A stretch of 64,000 bases of DNA from a bacterium (GTDB lineage: Bacteria; JAHJDO01): positions 39,209 through 103,208 of the forward strand of contig JAUSPT010000054.1 of assembly GCA_030652805.1 (NCBI GenBank), written 5' to 3'. Numbering within the stretch: position 1 is the stretch's first letter; every line of letters begins with the position of its first letter. A program made the position numbers and the translations under genes. The notes beneath the pieces were generated by a model. It worked only from the letters and a program-made list of their open reading frames with translations. It was not told the DNA's origin and ran no database searches. This document shows, in pieces, positions 16,072 to 23,500 of this stretch.

Positions 16072-16938
16072 ATGGACACTTATAACTATGAAGTCTGTCC
16101 TCAAGGTATGTGTTTTGCTGATAATGGGTTAAATATAAACTATATTTTTCTTTGTAACCACATAACGGAACGTCTCGCTGAAAATAAACGCATAAAAATT
16201 CTGGAGATCGGAGCAGGAGGAGGAAGAAATCTGAGAATAATTTACCAGAAATTTGGAAGCAAAGTAGAATTGTTCGGAACCGATATTAGTAATACTGCGA
16301 TAGACTATGCGAAATCACTAGAAATCGGTAAATTTTATCTGGCGAAATCAGAAATTATTCCCGTTGCGGAAAAGTTTGATCTCATATTAATGATTGATAT
16401 ATTGGAACATTTAAAAACCAAGAGCGTTGTTAAGAAAACTTTGGATAATGCTTTGTTGTATCTAAATGATGGGGGAAATATTTATATATCTCTGCCCATA
16501 GAGTTAAACAGATTTTCCTTAACATGGCTTTTCAGTAAACTGCATTATTTTAAAAACTTAACGAAGATGTTTTGGGGACATTTGATTCAATTTAATATTA
16601 AAGGTTTCTTAAAATTAATTGATCTTAATAAATTTAAATTAGAGGAAGCTTTCTATAGCGTTCATTTCCTTAGCCAGTTACAAATACTTTGTTTCTTTTA
16701 TCTGCCAAAGATTTTATTGCAATTCTTTTTTGGAAAGAAAATAGCTAATGATTTAAGAGATTCTAACGAAATAATCAATAATATAAAGCATCCTCTTTTG
16801 AATCTTGCAAAAAGAATAATTATAAATTTTAGCTATCCTTTATCTTATTTGGCGTTTAAAGAATCCCATCTCAAGAGAACTTCTTCTTTCGCCGTAGGAA
16901 ATATGCATTTATTAATAAGCAAAGATTATATCAAGTGA
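16072..16938 (+). CDS. Class I SAM-dependent methyltransferase
   Basis: About 288 aa from the ATG at 16072 (TTG at 16057 is possible). Motif I is ILEIGAGGGRNLRIIY, then LFGTDISNTAIDYAKS, FDLILMIDILEHLKTKSVV and GGNIYISLPIE. A long C-terminal part with aromatic hydrophobic stretches may bind a membrane acceptor. It is the fifth methyltransferase between 9.6 and 17 kb, showing that the local glycan or lipid is heavily methylated or that several chain types are capped (inference). Confidence 0.8.
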   Translation: MDTYNYEVCPQGMCFADNGLNINYIFLCNHITERLAENKRIKILEIGAGGGRNLRIIYQKFGSKVELFGTDISNTAIDYAKSLEIGKFYLAKSEIIPVAEKFDLILMIDILEHLKTKSVVKKTLDNALLYLNDGGNIYISLPIELNRFSLTWLFSKLHYFKNLTKMFWGHLIQFNIKGFLKLIDLNKFKLEEAFYSVHFLSQLQILCFFYLPKILLQFFFGKKIANDLRDSNEIINNIKHPLLNLAKRIIINFSYPLSYLAFKESHLKRTSSFAVGNMHLLISKDYIK

Positions 16939-16940
16939 AG

Positions 16941-19286
16941 ATGAAAAAGTTTTTTCTGCGACACTGGTACTATTTGTTGATAATTTTTCCGTTGCTGATA
17001 TTTATCTACTCTGTATGGGACCGTAGTTTTTATATGGGGGGAGATGTGATGTTCCCTTTAGATCCCGTTAATAATATGCAGAGGATATTTTTATGGGACA
17101 ATGACGCTGAATCTTTTCGCTTCGTCTGCACCTCCTGGTTTTTGTTTTTTTATCTGTTTTTTTTAATAGGATTTCCTGCCTTTGTAATTCAAAAAATTCT
17201 TCTAGTCCTCTTATTGGTTTTTGGTTTTACATTCACTTATCTGTCTTATGCGGAATTATTCAAAGGAACAAAATATGATTCCGATAAATGGAGATTTCTT
17301 GCAGGCATTGTTTTCACTTTTAATCCCATTTATTTGTTGCTGTGCCCCGCTTATCTGCCTCTTTATGGTTTTCCTGTATGTTTTTATTTTCTGATGAAAT
17401 TTTTACGCAGCAACAAAATTATTTATGTTTTTTTCTTTTCTATTTTCTTAAATTTTTTCTTTTTTTTGGAATTGCCACAGCCCAAACAGTTAATAGTCTT
17501 CGCCTTGGCATCTTTTTGTCTTGCATATCTGTATCAACAAGTAAGAAATCTTATCTTCAGGGACGTTTTTGCCCGGTTAATGAAAATTTTTCTTTTGAGT
17601 GCGTTATTGAATTTATGGGTTTTAATTCCTCTTCTTCATAACATGTTTTTTGGGATTGGGGCAACTTTTGCTAGAAACTTGGTAACCTATGGCGGGGACG
17701 CGGATCTTAAAACGGCAACGTTGGTTTATATCGCAAGATTTTTTAATTTAAATATCATCCTATATTACCCGCATCTAAAATCGTTTTTAACGAGTGCGCC
17801 TTTCATTTTTTGGACGTTCGGCCAATGGATACTTATCGTCTTAAGCATGTTTTTTATTATTAAGGATAGAAAATCCCAAAAAATCATCACAACCCTGCTC
17901 CTCGTGGTTCTTTTTTTTATCTTTGTTGCAAAGGGTTCTAATCCTCCATTAGGGGAATTGTATCGTTTTGCTATCATGCACATCCCGCTGACAAGAATGT
18001 TTAGAACGTCCTCTACGGTTGTTACTGGCGCTGTTGTTTTTTATGCTTTTTTATTTTCCATGGCGATGTTTAATTTATTTAGGAATCGGAAGGTCTGGGT
18101 TTATGTTTTTATTGTTTTAAATGTCGTATCCTTCTATCCTATTTATTTTGGTTACAAGTTCTACAATCCGATCCCATTTGCCCCCGAAAAGAAGGGACAT
18201 ATCATCCCTCAGGCTTATTTCGAAATAGGGCGTTTTCTTGACGCTATTAAAGAGGATTCGAAGATTCTGTCCATTCCTCTGCACAGGGGGGGATATGTTG
18301 AAAAAAACTGGGGCTATTTCGGTTCTGATCTTTTGAGCTGGATTACAAAAAAACCTTTGATCTATCGCGAAGGTGGTAATGTAATCACAGTAGAGCAAAA
18401 AGAGAATAGTTCAAAACTTCCGGAGAGCTACAGAGAATACGCTTTAAATAATGCAGGATATCTTCTTGTTAAGAAAGATACGGTCGGCGGTAGATATCCC
18501 AAATACGATTATCCTGACAGGAAGGATCTTTTAATAAGAAATGACTATTTTGACCTCTACAAAATCTCCGACGAATACTTTCTTCCCCACATCTACGCAT
18601 CCACTACTTCAACTATTATCAATGGCAATATGGAAGCATTGGTGCCGCTTACGGAGACGAAATACCTAGGAGGAGGAAAACGGGAAATGGGAAATGGGAA
18701 ACGGAATAAACAGGTGCTATTATTTACGGAACAGGATAAGGCAAGAGGTAAAGGTGGAGGTAAAGAGAAGGCAAAGGAAGAGGTGAAGGTGGAGGGAAAA
18801 GGTAAAGAAGAACCTGAGATTATATTTAAGAAGATAAATCCGACGAAATATTTGGTAAAGGCAGAAGGAGCTAAGACGCCGTTTTGGCTGGTGTTTAGTG
18901 AGAGTTTTCATAAGCAGTGGAAGATTTACAGACGACAGACGACAGACGACAGACGACAGATATTTCAGGAGATTGTGGCGGATTATCCAAAATTGAAAGT
19001 TAAAGAGGCAAAGCATTTGATGAAATTTACTCCGCAGGATATTAAATTTTTATTTAGAAAACCTCTGGATGCGCAGCATCAATTGGTGAACGGATATGCC
19101 AATGGATGGTATATTGAGCCGAAAAAATTGGGATTAGAAGAGGACTTTACTTTGGTTCTGTATTTCTGGCCCCAGTCACTTTTTTACTTAGGACTTGGAA
19201 TATCTGGGCTAACGTTACTTTGTTGTTTAATTTATTTGACATATAGGTGTTTTCCCTTCTCTGTCAAGAGAAGGGGTAGGGGATGA
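16941..19286 (+). CDS. Large membrane protein, GT-C/YfhO-like, with array insertions
   Basis: About 781 aa. The first 410 residues hold roughly 10-12 membrane helices after an N-terminal basic stretch; an acidic loop DVMFPLDPVNN follows helix 1. The periplasmic-type C-terminal region has PFWLVFSESFHKQWKIY and NGYANGWYI (about 716-724), a pair of motifs typical of large GT-C-like membrane proteins, and a final helix. It probably acts on a polyprenyl-linked sugar, though activity is unproven. Three tandem arrays (18682, 18735, 18929) and a terminal hairpin repeat (19254) are translated as low-complexity loops in the C-terminal region while the frame stays open. The ATG at 16941 is chosen over a GTG at 16935. 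Confidence 0.7.
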   Translation: MKKFFLRHWYYLLIIFPLLIFIYSVWDRSFYMGGDVMFPLDPVNNMQRIFLWDNDAESFRFVCTSWFLFFYLFFLIGFPAFVIQKILLVLLLVFGFTFTYLSYAELFKGTKYDSDKWRFLAGIVFTFNPIYLLLCPAYLPLYGFPVCFYFLMKFLRSNKIIYVFFFSIFLNFFFFLELPQPKQLIVFALASFCLAYLYQQVRNLIFRDVFARLMKIFLLSALLNLWVLIPLLHNMFFGIGATFARNLVTYGGDADLKTATLVYIARFFNLNIILYYPHLKSFLTSAPFIFWTFGQWILIVLSMFFIIKDRKSQKIITTLLLVVLFFIFVAKGSNPPLGELYRFAIMHIPLTRMFRTSSTVVTGAVVFYAFLFSMAMFNLFRNRKVWVYVFIVLNVVSFYPIYFGYKFYNPIPFAPEKKGHIIPQAYFEIGRFLDAIKEDSKILSIPLHRGGYVEKNWGYFGSDLLSWITKKPLIYREGGNVITVEQKENSSKLPESYREYALNNAGYLLVKKDTVGGRYPKYDYPDRKDLLIRNDYFDLYKISDEYFLPHIYASTTSTIINGNMEALVPLTETKYLGGGKREMGNGKRNKQVLLFTEQDKARGKGGGKEKAKEEVKVEGKGKEEPEIIFKKINPTKYLVKAEGAKTPFWLVFSESFHKQWKIYRRQTTDDRRQIFQEIVADYPKLKVKEAKHLMKFTPQDIKFLFRKPLDAQHQLVNGYANGWYIEPKKLGLEEDFTLVLYFWPQSLFYLGLGISGLTLLCCLIYLTYRCFPFSVKRRGRG
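18682..18702 (+). repeat. Heptameric array, GGGAAAT x3
   Basis: GGGAAAT, GGGAAAT, GGGAAAC in 7-nt period, read as MGNGKR inside the large membrane protein. It is the same unit as the array left of the IVP gene at 7690. Confidence 0.8.
18735..18812 (+). repeat. Hexameric purine array, GGTRRA type, about 13 units
   Basis: A 6-nt period runs for 78 nt (GATAAG, GCAAGA, GGTAAA, GGTGGA, GGTAAA, GAGAAG and so on), with GGTAAA returning in phase at 18801-18806. It encodes a Lys/Gly/Glu-rich loop. Confidence 0.8.
18929..18960 (+). repeat. Heptameric array, (CAGACGA)4
   Basis: Four perfect CAGACGA units plus CAGA, read in frame as RRQTTDDRRQ between the two conserved C-terminal motifs of the membrane protein. 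Confidence 0.9.
19254..19275. repeat. Inverted repeat at the 3' end of the membrane-protein gene
   Basis: CCCTTCTCT and its exact complement AGAGAAGGG flank a 4-nt loop GTCA; GTAGGGGATGAG follows. It encodes the last residues (FSVKRRGRG) and covers the region just before the stop. There is no T-run, so it looks more like a dispersed hairpin repeat than a terminator. Confidence 0.6.
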
Positions 19287-19296
19287 GTTAAAAACA

Positions 19297-20421
19297 ATGA
19301 AACGGAAACTCAAATATATAATTTTTGCTGGCTTATTAGGCTTGGTTATAGGGTTTTTATATAACTGCATCGTAATCCCAGATTCTTATAGAAAAGAGAT
19401 GTTTCTCTATAAGGATAGTATTAAATTACCTAGTTCAAAATGCATTAATAAAACCTATGTAATTCCTTATAAGGAAACCCTGCGTCTGAAAATAGTTTCT
19501 TCATATAAAAGAAAGAAAATTGTTTTTAATAATAAAATTTTAATTCCGTATAAAACAAAAAAATATGATAGAAAATTAAAGAATCTTTTTGCGAAAGAAT
19601 ATTATCCGAAACCCATTGATTATGTTCTTATTCCAGCAGATATAGTAAATGTCGGCAAGAATTTTCTCAAAGTATCCTTCCCCACAAACATTCGTTACTG
19701 CGTAACAATAAAAATGGGGAATTATCATCGCAATACTAATAATCAGATATTTGTTTTATTTAAGGATTCTCATATTTTAGCTTTAAAAGAAAACCCTATT
19801 ACATATCTATATTCGTTTTTGATTATATTGTCTATATTTTTGTTTTTATCTTGGAGAACAAAAAAGCATATTTATTCAAAATTTATTATTTCTCTTTTAC
19901 CTGCCAATACCTTATTTCTTTTAGCGTATATAATCTCGGCAACACTTAATCTGAGGGCAGTTGTAACGCCGTGTTATTTTTGGACTTTGCAGGCGGTTTC
20001 ATTGGCTCTTGTATGTTTCATATTTTTTTATAATTATAATAAGAAAATAATAAGTGAAAATATTAAGGAAGCATATTCAAATGTTGAGGAACTGTGTCTA
20101 AGTATCGGACAGCTAAATCTAAATACAAACCTGAGAAAGAAATTTTCTCCGATATATGCTTTTATGATCGCTGTGATCATTATAATTATACGCTGTTTGA
20201 GATATCTGCATTCACGAGGGATACTACCATTCTGGCAGTGGTTAAAGCCAAGACCATTCAGCGATAAATGCATAGTTTTATTTATGTTTCTTCTTATTGC
20301 ATGTGCCTTGTTATTAACTGCCCATTTAGAAGTAGCAGCAGAGCGAGTGGCAAATGTTGCATATTTCGCATTGTGTCTGGGTGTTATTATTAAGTTTGTG
20401 CAGTTGGTAAAAGATAGGTAA
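19297..20421 (+). CDS. Membrane protein of unknown function
   Basis: 374 aa. One N-terminal helix (IIFAGLLGLVIGFLY) is followed by a domain of about 130 residues rich in beta-type sequence (SSKCINKTYVIPYKETLRLKI), then five to six further helices. I recognise no family. Conserved-looking features are LNLRAVVTPCYFW and AERVANVAYFALCLGVI in the last helices. It begins 10 nt after the GT-C-like gene and may act with it. The stop codon TAA (20419-20421) falls inside a hexameric array, so the original C-terminus may have been replaced. Confidence 0.65.
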   Translation: MKRKLKYIIFAGLLGLVIGFLYNCIVIPDSYRKEMFLYKDSIKLPSSKCINKTYVIPYKETLRLKIVSSYKRKKIVFNNKILIPYKTKKYDRKLKNLFAKEYYPKPIDYVLIPADIVNVGKNFLKVSFPTNIRYCVTIKMGNYHRNTNNQIFVLFKDSHILALKENPITYLYSFLIILSIFLFLSWRTKKHIYSKFIISLLPANTLFLLAYIISATLNLRAVVTPCYFWTLQAVSLALVCFIFFYNYNKKIISENIKEAYSNVEELCLSIGQLNLNTNLRKKFSPIYAFMIAVIIIIIRCLRYLHSRGILPFWQWLKPRPFSDKCIVLFMFLLIACALLLTAHLEVAAERVANVAYFALCLGVIIKFVQLVKDR

Positions 20422-20446
20422 AGGGAGAGGTAAAGGTAGAGGCGGA
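20417..20446 (+). repeat. Hexameric array, GGTRRA type
   Basis: Units GGTAAA, GGGAGA, GGTAAA, GGTAGA, GGCGGA in strict 6-nt period. The stop codon of the preceding gene is formed by its first unit. Confidence 0.85.
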
Positions 20447-20493
20447 GACGATTAGGAAATAGCACGGCTGCACAAGTAGATCAGAGATAATTC

Positions 20494-20522
20494 TTGACAG
20501 AAGAAATGGAATATATTAGAAT
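20494..20522 (+). promoter_or_regulatory. Strong predicted promoter of DUF4143 ATPase gene
   Basis: A perfect TTGACA (20494-20499) is followed 17 nt later by TAGAAT (20517-20522). The -10 overlaps the left arm of an inverted repeat (20518-20547). Confidence 0.65.
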
Positions 20523-20547
20523 TTGTGCACTGAATTGCACAAATTCT
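20518..20547. promoter_or_regulatory. Inverted-repeat operator candidate
   Basis: 12-bp perfect arms AGAATTTGTGCA and TGCACAAATTCT flank CTGAAT. The repeat overlaps the -10 and the probable start of transcription of the ATPase gene, as expected for a repressor site. It could also form an RNA hairpin in the leader. Confidence 0.6.
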
Positions 20548-20585
20548 TGATATTTTGGGCAGTTGATATTTTATGAGGTGTTTTT

Positions 20586-21875
20586 ATGGAAAGATATTTA
20601 ATTAAACAAATACTTTTAGAACAAGAAGAAGAAATTGCCGAGATTTTTAAAGGGAAAATCATCAAAAGAGAAATTGAGCCAGTGGCAGAGGAAATGATTG
20701 ACTCGGATTTAATTAAGGTAATTATGGGAGTGAGAAGGTGTGGTAAGTCTGTTTTGGCTCATCTGTTATTAACAGGCAAAAAATATGGTTATGTCAATTT
20801 TGATGATGAGAGATTGATTGGAGTGAAAGCCGAAGACCTTAATGATTTTTTAGAGGTTTTAAAAGAAATAGATCCGGATTTTGAGTATTTGTTGTTGGAT
20901 GAAGTTCAGAATGTAAAAGGATGGGAGTTATTTGTTAATCGTTTGAAGAGGAAAGGCTATAAGATTGTTGTTTCCGGAAGCAATTCAAATCTTTTAAGCA
21001 AAGAATTAGCTACTCATCTTACAGGAAGGCATTTTGGCATTGAACTCTATCCATTTTCTTTTAGAGAATTTTTATCTTATAAAGGGATTATTGTAAAGGA
21101 ACGGGACTCCTATATAACAGAAAAAAGAGCGGGCATAAAGAAATTACTTGAGGAATATTTGAACTTAGGAGGCTTGCCGGAAGCATTAAAGATTGATGCT
21201 AAAAAAAATTATTTAAGAGAACTTTTTGACAAGATAATTACACGGGATATTGTCTCAAGGTACAACATCAAGTATGTTAAGGATTTGAAAGAGATAGCCT
21301 TATATACAGTCTCTAATTTTAGCTCCAAAATTACCTATCACAAGATCAAAAACATCTTTGAGATAAAAAGTGTGCATACAATTAAAAACTATCTCGGTTA
21401 TTTGCAAGAGGCTTACTTAGTATTTCAGCTCAACCCTTTTTCATTCAAATTGAAAGAACAAATTAAACAGCCGAGGAAAATTTATTCAATAGATACAGGT
21501 TTGATAAATGCCCTTGTTCCTAAAATTACATTTGATTATGGGAAACTAATGGAAAATCTGGTGTTTTTAGAATTAATGAGACGGGGTAAGGAAATTTATT
21601 TCTATTCTCAACCTAATTATGAAGTGGATTTCTTGGTAAAAGAGGGATTAAAAATAAAACAATTAATACAAGTCAGTTTTTCAATAAGTGATGAGGGAAC
21701 AAGAAAAAGAGAGATAAAGGCTCTGCTGAAGGGCTCTAAGGAATTAAGATGTAATGAGTTAATTATGATTACATGGGATGAACAGGGGGAAGAAAAAGTT
21801 AATTCTAAAGTAATAAAGATTATTCCCCTATGGAGATGGCTGCTTATGAAGAATTACGGAAAAGATAATTTTTGA
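20586..21875 (+). CDS. AAA-type ATPase with DUF4143 domain
   Basis: 429 aa. Walker A is GVRRCGKS (residues 48-55), Walker B is YLLLDEVQ (about 100-107), followed by VVSGSNSNLL (sensor I) and HLTGRHFGIELYPFSFREFL. The C-terminal half is the DUF4143 region with a PD-(D/E)XK-like end (IYFYSQPNYEVDFLVKEG, then LIQVSF). The family is widespread and often in accessory regions; its cellular role is unclear. GAGGTG precedes the ATG by 5 nt. It has its own promoter and operator-like repeat. A second, divergent relative is at 24132, and the two flank a broken membrane gene. Confidence 0.88.
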   Translation: MERYLIKQILLEQEEEIAEIFKGKIIKREIEPVAEEMIDSDLIKVIMGVRRCGKSVLAHLLLTGKKYGYVNFDDERLIGVKAEDLNDFLEVLKEIDPDFEYLLLDEVQNVKGWELFVNRLKRKGYKIVVSGSNSNLLSKELATHLTGRHFGIELYPFSFREFLSYKGIIVKERDSYITEKRAGIKKLLEEYLNLGGLPEALKIDAKKNYLRELFDKIITRDIVSRYNIKYVKDLKEIALYTVSNFSSKITYHKIKNIFEIKSVHTIKNYLGYLQEAYLVFQLNPFSFKLKEQIKQPRKIYSIDTGLINALVPKITFDYGKLMENLVFLELMRRGKEIYFYSQPNYEVDFLVKEGLKIKQLIQVSFSISDEGTRKREIKALLKGSKELRCNELIMITWDEQGEEKVNSKVIKIIPLWRWLLMKNYGKDNF

Positions 21876-21917
21876 CAATATATTAATTGCAGTTAATATA
21901 AGGATAGAAATATAAAA

Positions 21918-21953
21918 GGTATAGGGAAAGGTGAAGGAGAAGTATAAGTATAA
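21918..21953 (+). repeat. Hexameric array left of the deleted IVP gene
   Basis: GGTATA, GGGAAA, GGTGAA, GGAGAA, GTATAA, GTATAA in 6-nt period. The GTG start (21931) of the IVP remnant lies inside it, so the array encodes its first residues (KEKYKYK). Confidence 0.75.
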
Positions 21954-22137
21954 GAGTTTTAAGGATATGGCAATTTGGCAGACAGCGCCTCAACCTACTG
22001 AGAGCCAGAGTCATCTGGAATACGCTAAAAGAGTTGGTTATATAAATATTGAATCTGCTAAAAAGCTGGATAAAAAGTTATCACAACTCTATAATGACTT
22101 AAATAAAGTAGTTCTCACTTTGCGAGGCTCCGTATGA
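21931..22137 (+). pseudogene. Internally deleted IVP/S23 four-helix-bundle gene
   Basis: 68 codons from GTG. The N-terminal signature YKSFKDMAIWQ and the C-terminal helix pair (ESQSHLEYAKRVGYINIESAKKLDKKLSQLYNDLNKVVLTLRG) are both present, but about 60-65 central residues of the family, including the [18 protein letters not shown] block, are missing. The deletion keeps frame. As with the intact copy at 7702, the start lies in a left array (21918-21953) and the TGA lies just before an array of opposite polarity (22144-22199). Confidence 0.65.
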
Positions 22138-22143
22138 CCCATT

Positions 22144-22199
22144 TCTCTCTCCCTCTATCTTTGTCTCTATCTCTCTACCTTTACCTTGCACCTCTACCT
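22144..22199 (-). repeat. Hexameric array, reverse polarity, right of the deleted IVP gene
   Basis: On the plus strand the units read TCTCTC, TCCCTC, TATCTT, TGTCTC, TATCTC, TCTACC, TTTACC, then TCTACC after a 1-nt slip. On the minus strand these are GGTAGA/GGTAAA/GAGATA, the same family as the left array at 21918-21953 but inverted. It leaves the next gene (22208) without a visible ribosome-binding site. Confidence 0.7.
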
Positions 22200-22207
22200 G
22201 TATTCTT

Positions 22208-23500
22208 ATGAAACCATATAAATATAATCTGATAGTTATAGTTCTCTTCACTATTCTTGCTCTTATAATTACTTTTCCTGTTATCTTTAATATGAGTAAA
22301 TTAATCTATGGCTATCCTGATGATACGCTCGGTACAATTTGGGGGATTTGGCGAGACGGAAACGCGTCTCTTCAGATTAAAGACTTTTTATTATTCCCTG
22401 CAGTAAATTATGAAACAGGTGATTACAATATATATATTCATACTTTGTGGCCTATAATAAATTTCTTAACTAACGAAGTGATCACATGGAATATTGTCTC
22501 CATTTCCAATTTTATTCTTTCGGCTTTTTTTATGTATCTTCTTGTGAAATACCTGACAAAAAGCAGAATAGCGGCATTTATTTCAGGCGTCATCTACGGC
22601 TTTTGCCCTCATATCTGCATGCAGTCTTTTAATCATATAGCGATTGCTGCAATTCAATGGATGCCGCTGTATATTCTATTTTTGTTGAAATTAGTATTTG
22701 AGAAAAACTACAGGAACGCAGTTTTATGCGGAGTTTTTTACGCATTGGTTGTTTTCTCCAATCCGTATTATGGCTATTACATGCTTCTATTCACTATTGT
22801 ATTTATTATTTTCTTAGTATTAAAACATATCAAAAATCTATACGCAGTGATAAAGGAAGATAGATTTAAAATATTTAAATTAGCTGGCGTGACTTTTTTG
22901 ACTGCTCTAATTATTGTCGTTCCGGCCGAATACAAGATAATCAAGACAATGTTTTCAAAAAGCAAGGATAAGCCTGCTGTTTTCACTCGCCCATTGGAAG
23001 GATTGATATTTTCAGGAGCTCGACCCAAGGATTTCATGCTTCCTCCGAGAACAAATCCTGTGCTCAAAAATATCTCTAAGCCATTTATCTCTCCTGATTT
23101 CGGCAGTATGATAGACCATACCCTGTATCTTGGATATACACCGCTAATCTTATCTGCTATTGCAGTGGGATTTTGGTGGAAGAGAAGGAAAAATGGAAAA
23201 TGGAAAATGGGAAATTCCCAATTATCTGTTGTTATCCCATTTTTTCTAATAATATTCTTTGCTTTTGGAATTATGTCCTCTCCTCCATGGATACCTATTG
23301 GTGCAGCGAAACTGAACAGCGCTCCATTCAAGCTTCCCATGCCATCATATTTTCTTCATAAGCTGTTTCCGATGTTCAGGTATTATTCAAGAATGGTTGT
23401 TGTAATGATGATATCATTGAGTGTGCTTTCAGGAATTGGGATAAAATTCTTATTAGAAAAATTTAAAACTCCCAATTCCCAATTCCCAATTCCCAATTAA
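22208..23500 (+). CDS. GT-C-like membrane protein, N-terminal part of a frame-broken gene
   Basis: 430 aa with about 9-10 membrane helices. The first periplasmic loop holds the acidic motif YPDDTLGTIWGIW (about 37-49), placed like the catalytic Asp of GT-C enzymes, and YIHTLWPIINFL follows. A heptameric array pair (23187-23220) adds KNGKWKMGNSQ in frame to a loop. The frame ends in a second array, (CCCAATT)4, giving the terminal residues [10 protein letters not shown]. The rest of the protein continues in another frame up to 24030. It is probably a polyprenyl-linked sugar transferase or similar; the function is inferred from topology. No Shine-Dalgarno is seen because a pyrimidine array precedes the ATG. 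Confidence 0.65.
   Translation: MKPYKYNLIVIVLFTILALIITFPVIFNMSKLIYGYPDDTLGTIWGIWRDGNASLQIKDFLLFPAVNYETGDYNIYIHTLWPIINFLTNEVITWNIVSISNFILSAFFMYLLVKYLTKSRIAAFISGVIYGFCPHICMQSFNHIAIAAIQWMPLYILFLLKLVFEKNYRNAVLCGVFYALVVFSNPYYGYYMLLFTIVFIIFLVLKHIKNLYAVIKEDRFKIFKLAGVTFLTALIIVVPAEYKIIKTMFSKSKDKPAVFTRPLEGLIFSGARPKDFMLPPRTNPVLKNISKPFISPDFGSMIDHTLYLGYTPLILSAIAVGFWWKRRKNGKWKMGNSQLSVVIPFFLIIFFAFGIMSSPPWIPIGAAKLNSAPFKLPMPSYFLHKLFPMFRYYSRMVVVMMISLSVLSGIGIKFLLEKFKTPNSQFPIPN
23187..23220 (+). repeat. Heptameric array abutting an inverted unit (possible empty cassette site)
   Basis: GGAAAAAT, GGAAAAT, GGAAAAT, GGGAAAT run straight into TCCCAATT. The junction is a 13-bp palindrome, TGGGAA-A-TTCCCA (23208-23220). 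The left part matches the array left of the IVP gene at 7702, and the right part matches the array on its right, with nothing between. Confidence 0.75.
23471..23498 (+). repeat. Heptameric array (CCCAATT)4 at a frame break
   Basis: Four perfect units. The reading frame of 22208-23500 enters the array and hits TAA just after it. With five units or with two, the codon after the array would be TTA AGA ACT, joining the downstream frame that runs to 24030. Confidence 0.92.

Noticed and set aside
20034..20465. Minus-strand frame of 143 codons
   Set aside because: It overlaps the membrane protein at 19297-20421 antisense and has no recognisable domain or ribosome-binding site.
22777..23340. Long minus-strand frame of 187 codons
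   Set aside because: It is opposite the GT-C-like membrane gene and shows no signature of its own.
5604..23498. Tandem arrays considered as CRISPR
   Set aside because: Units are 6-7 nt with no spacers, and no cas gene is present.
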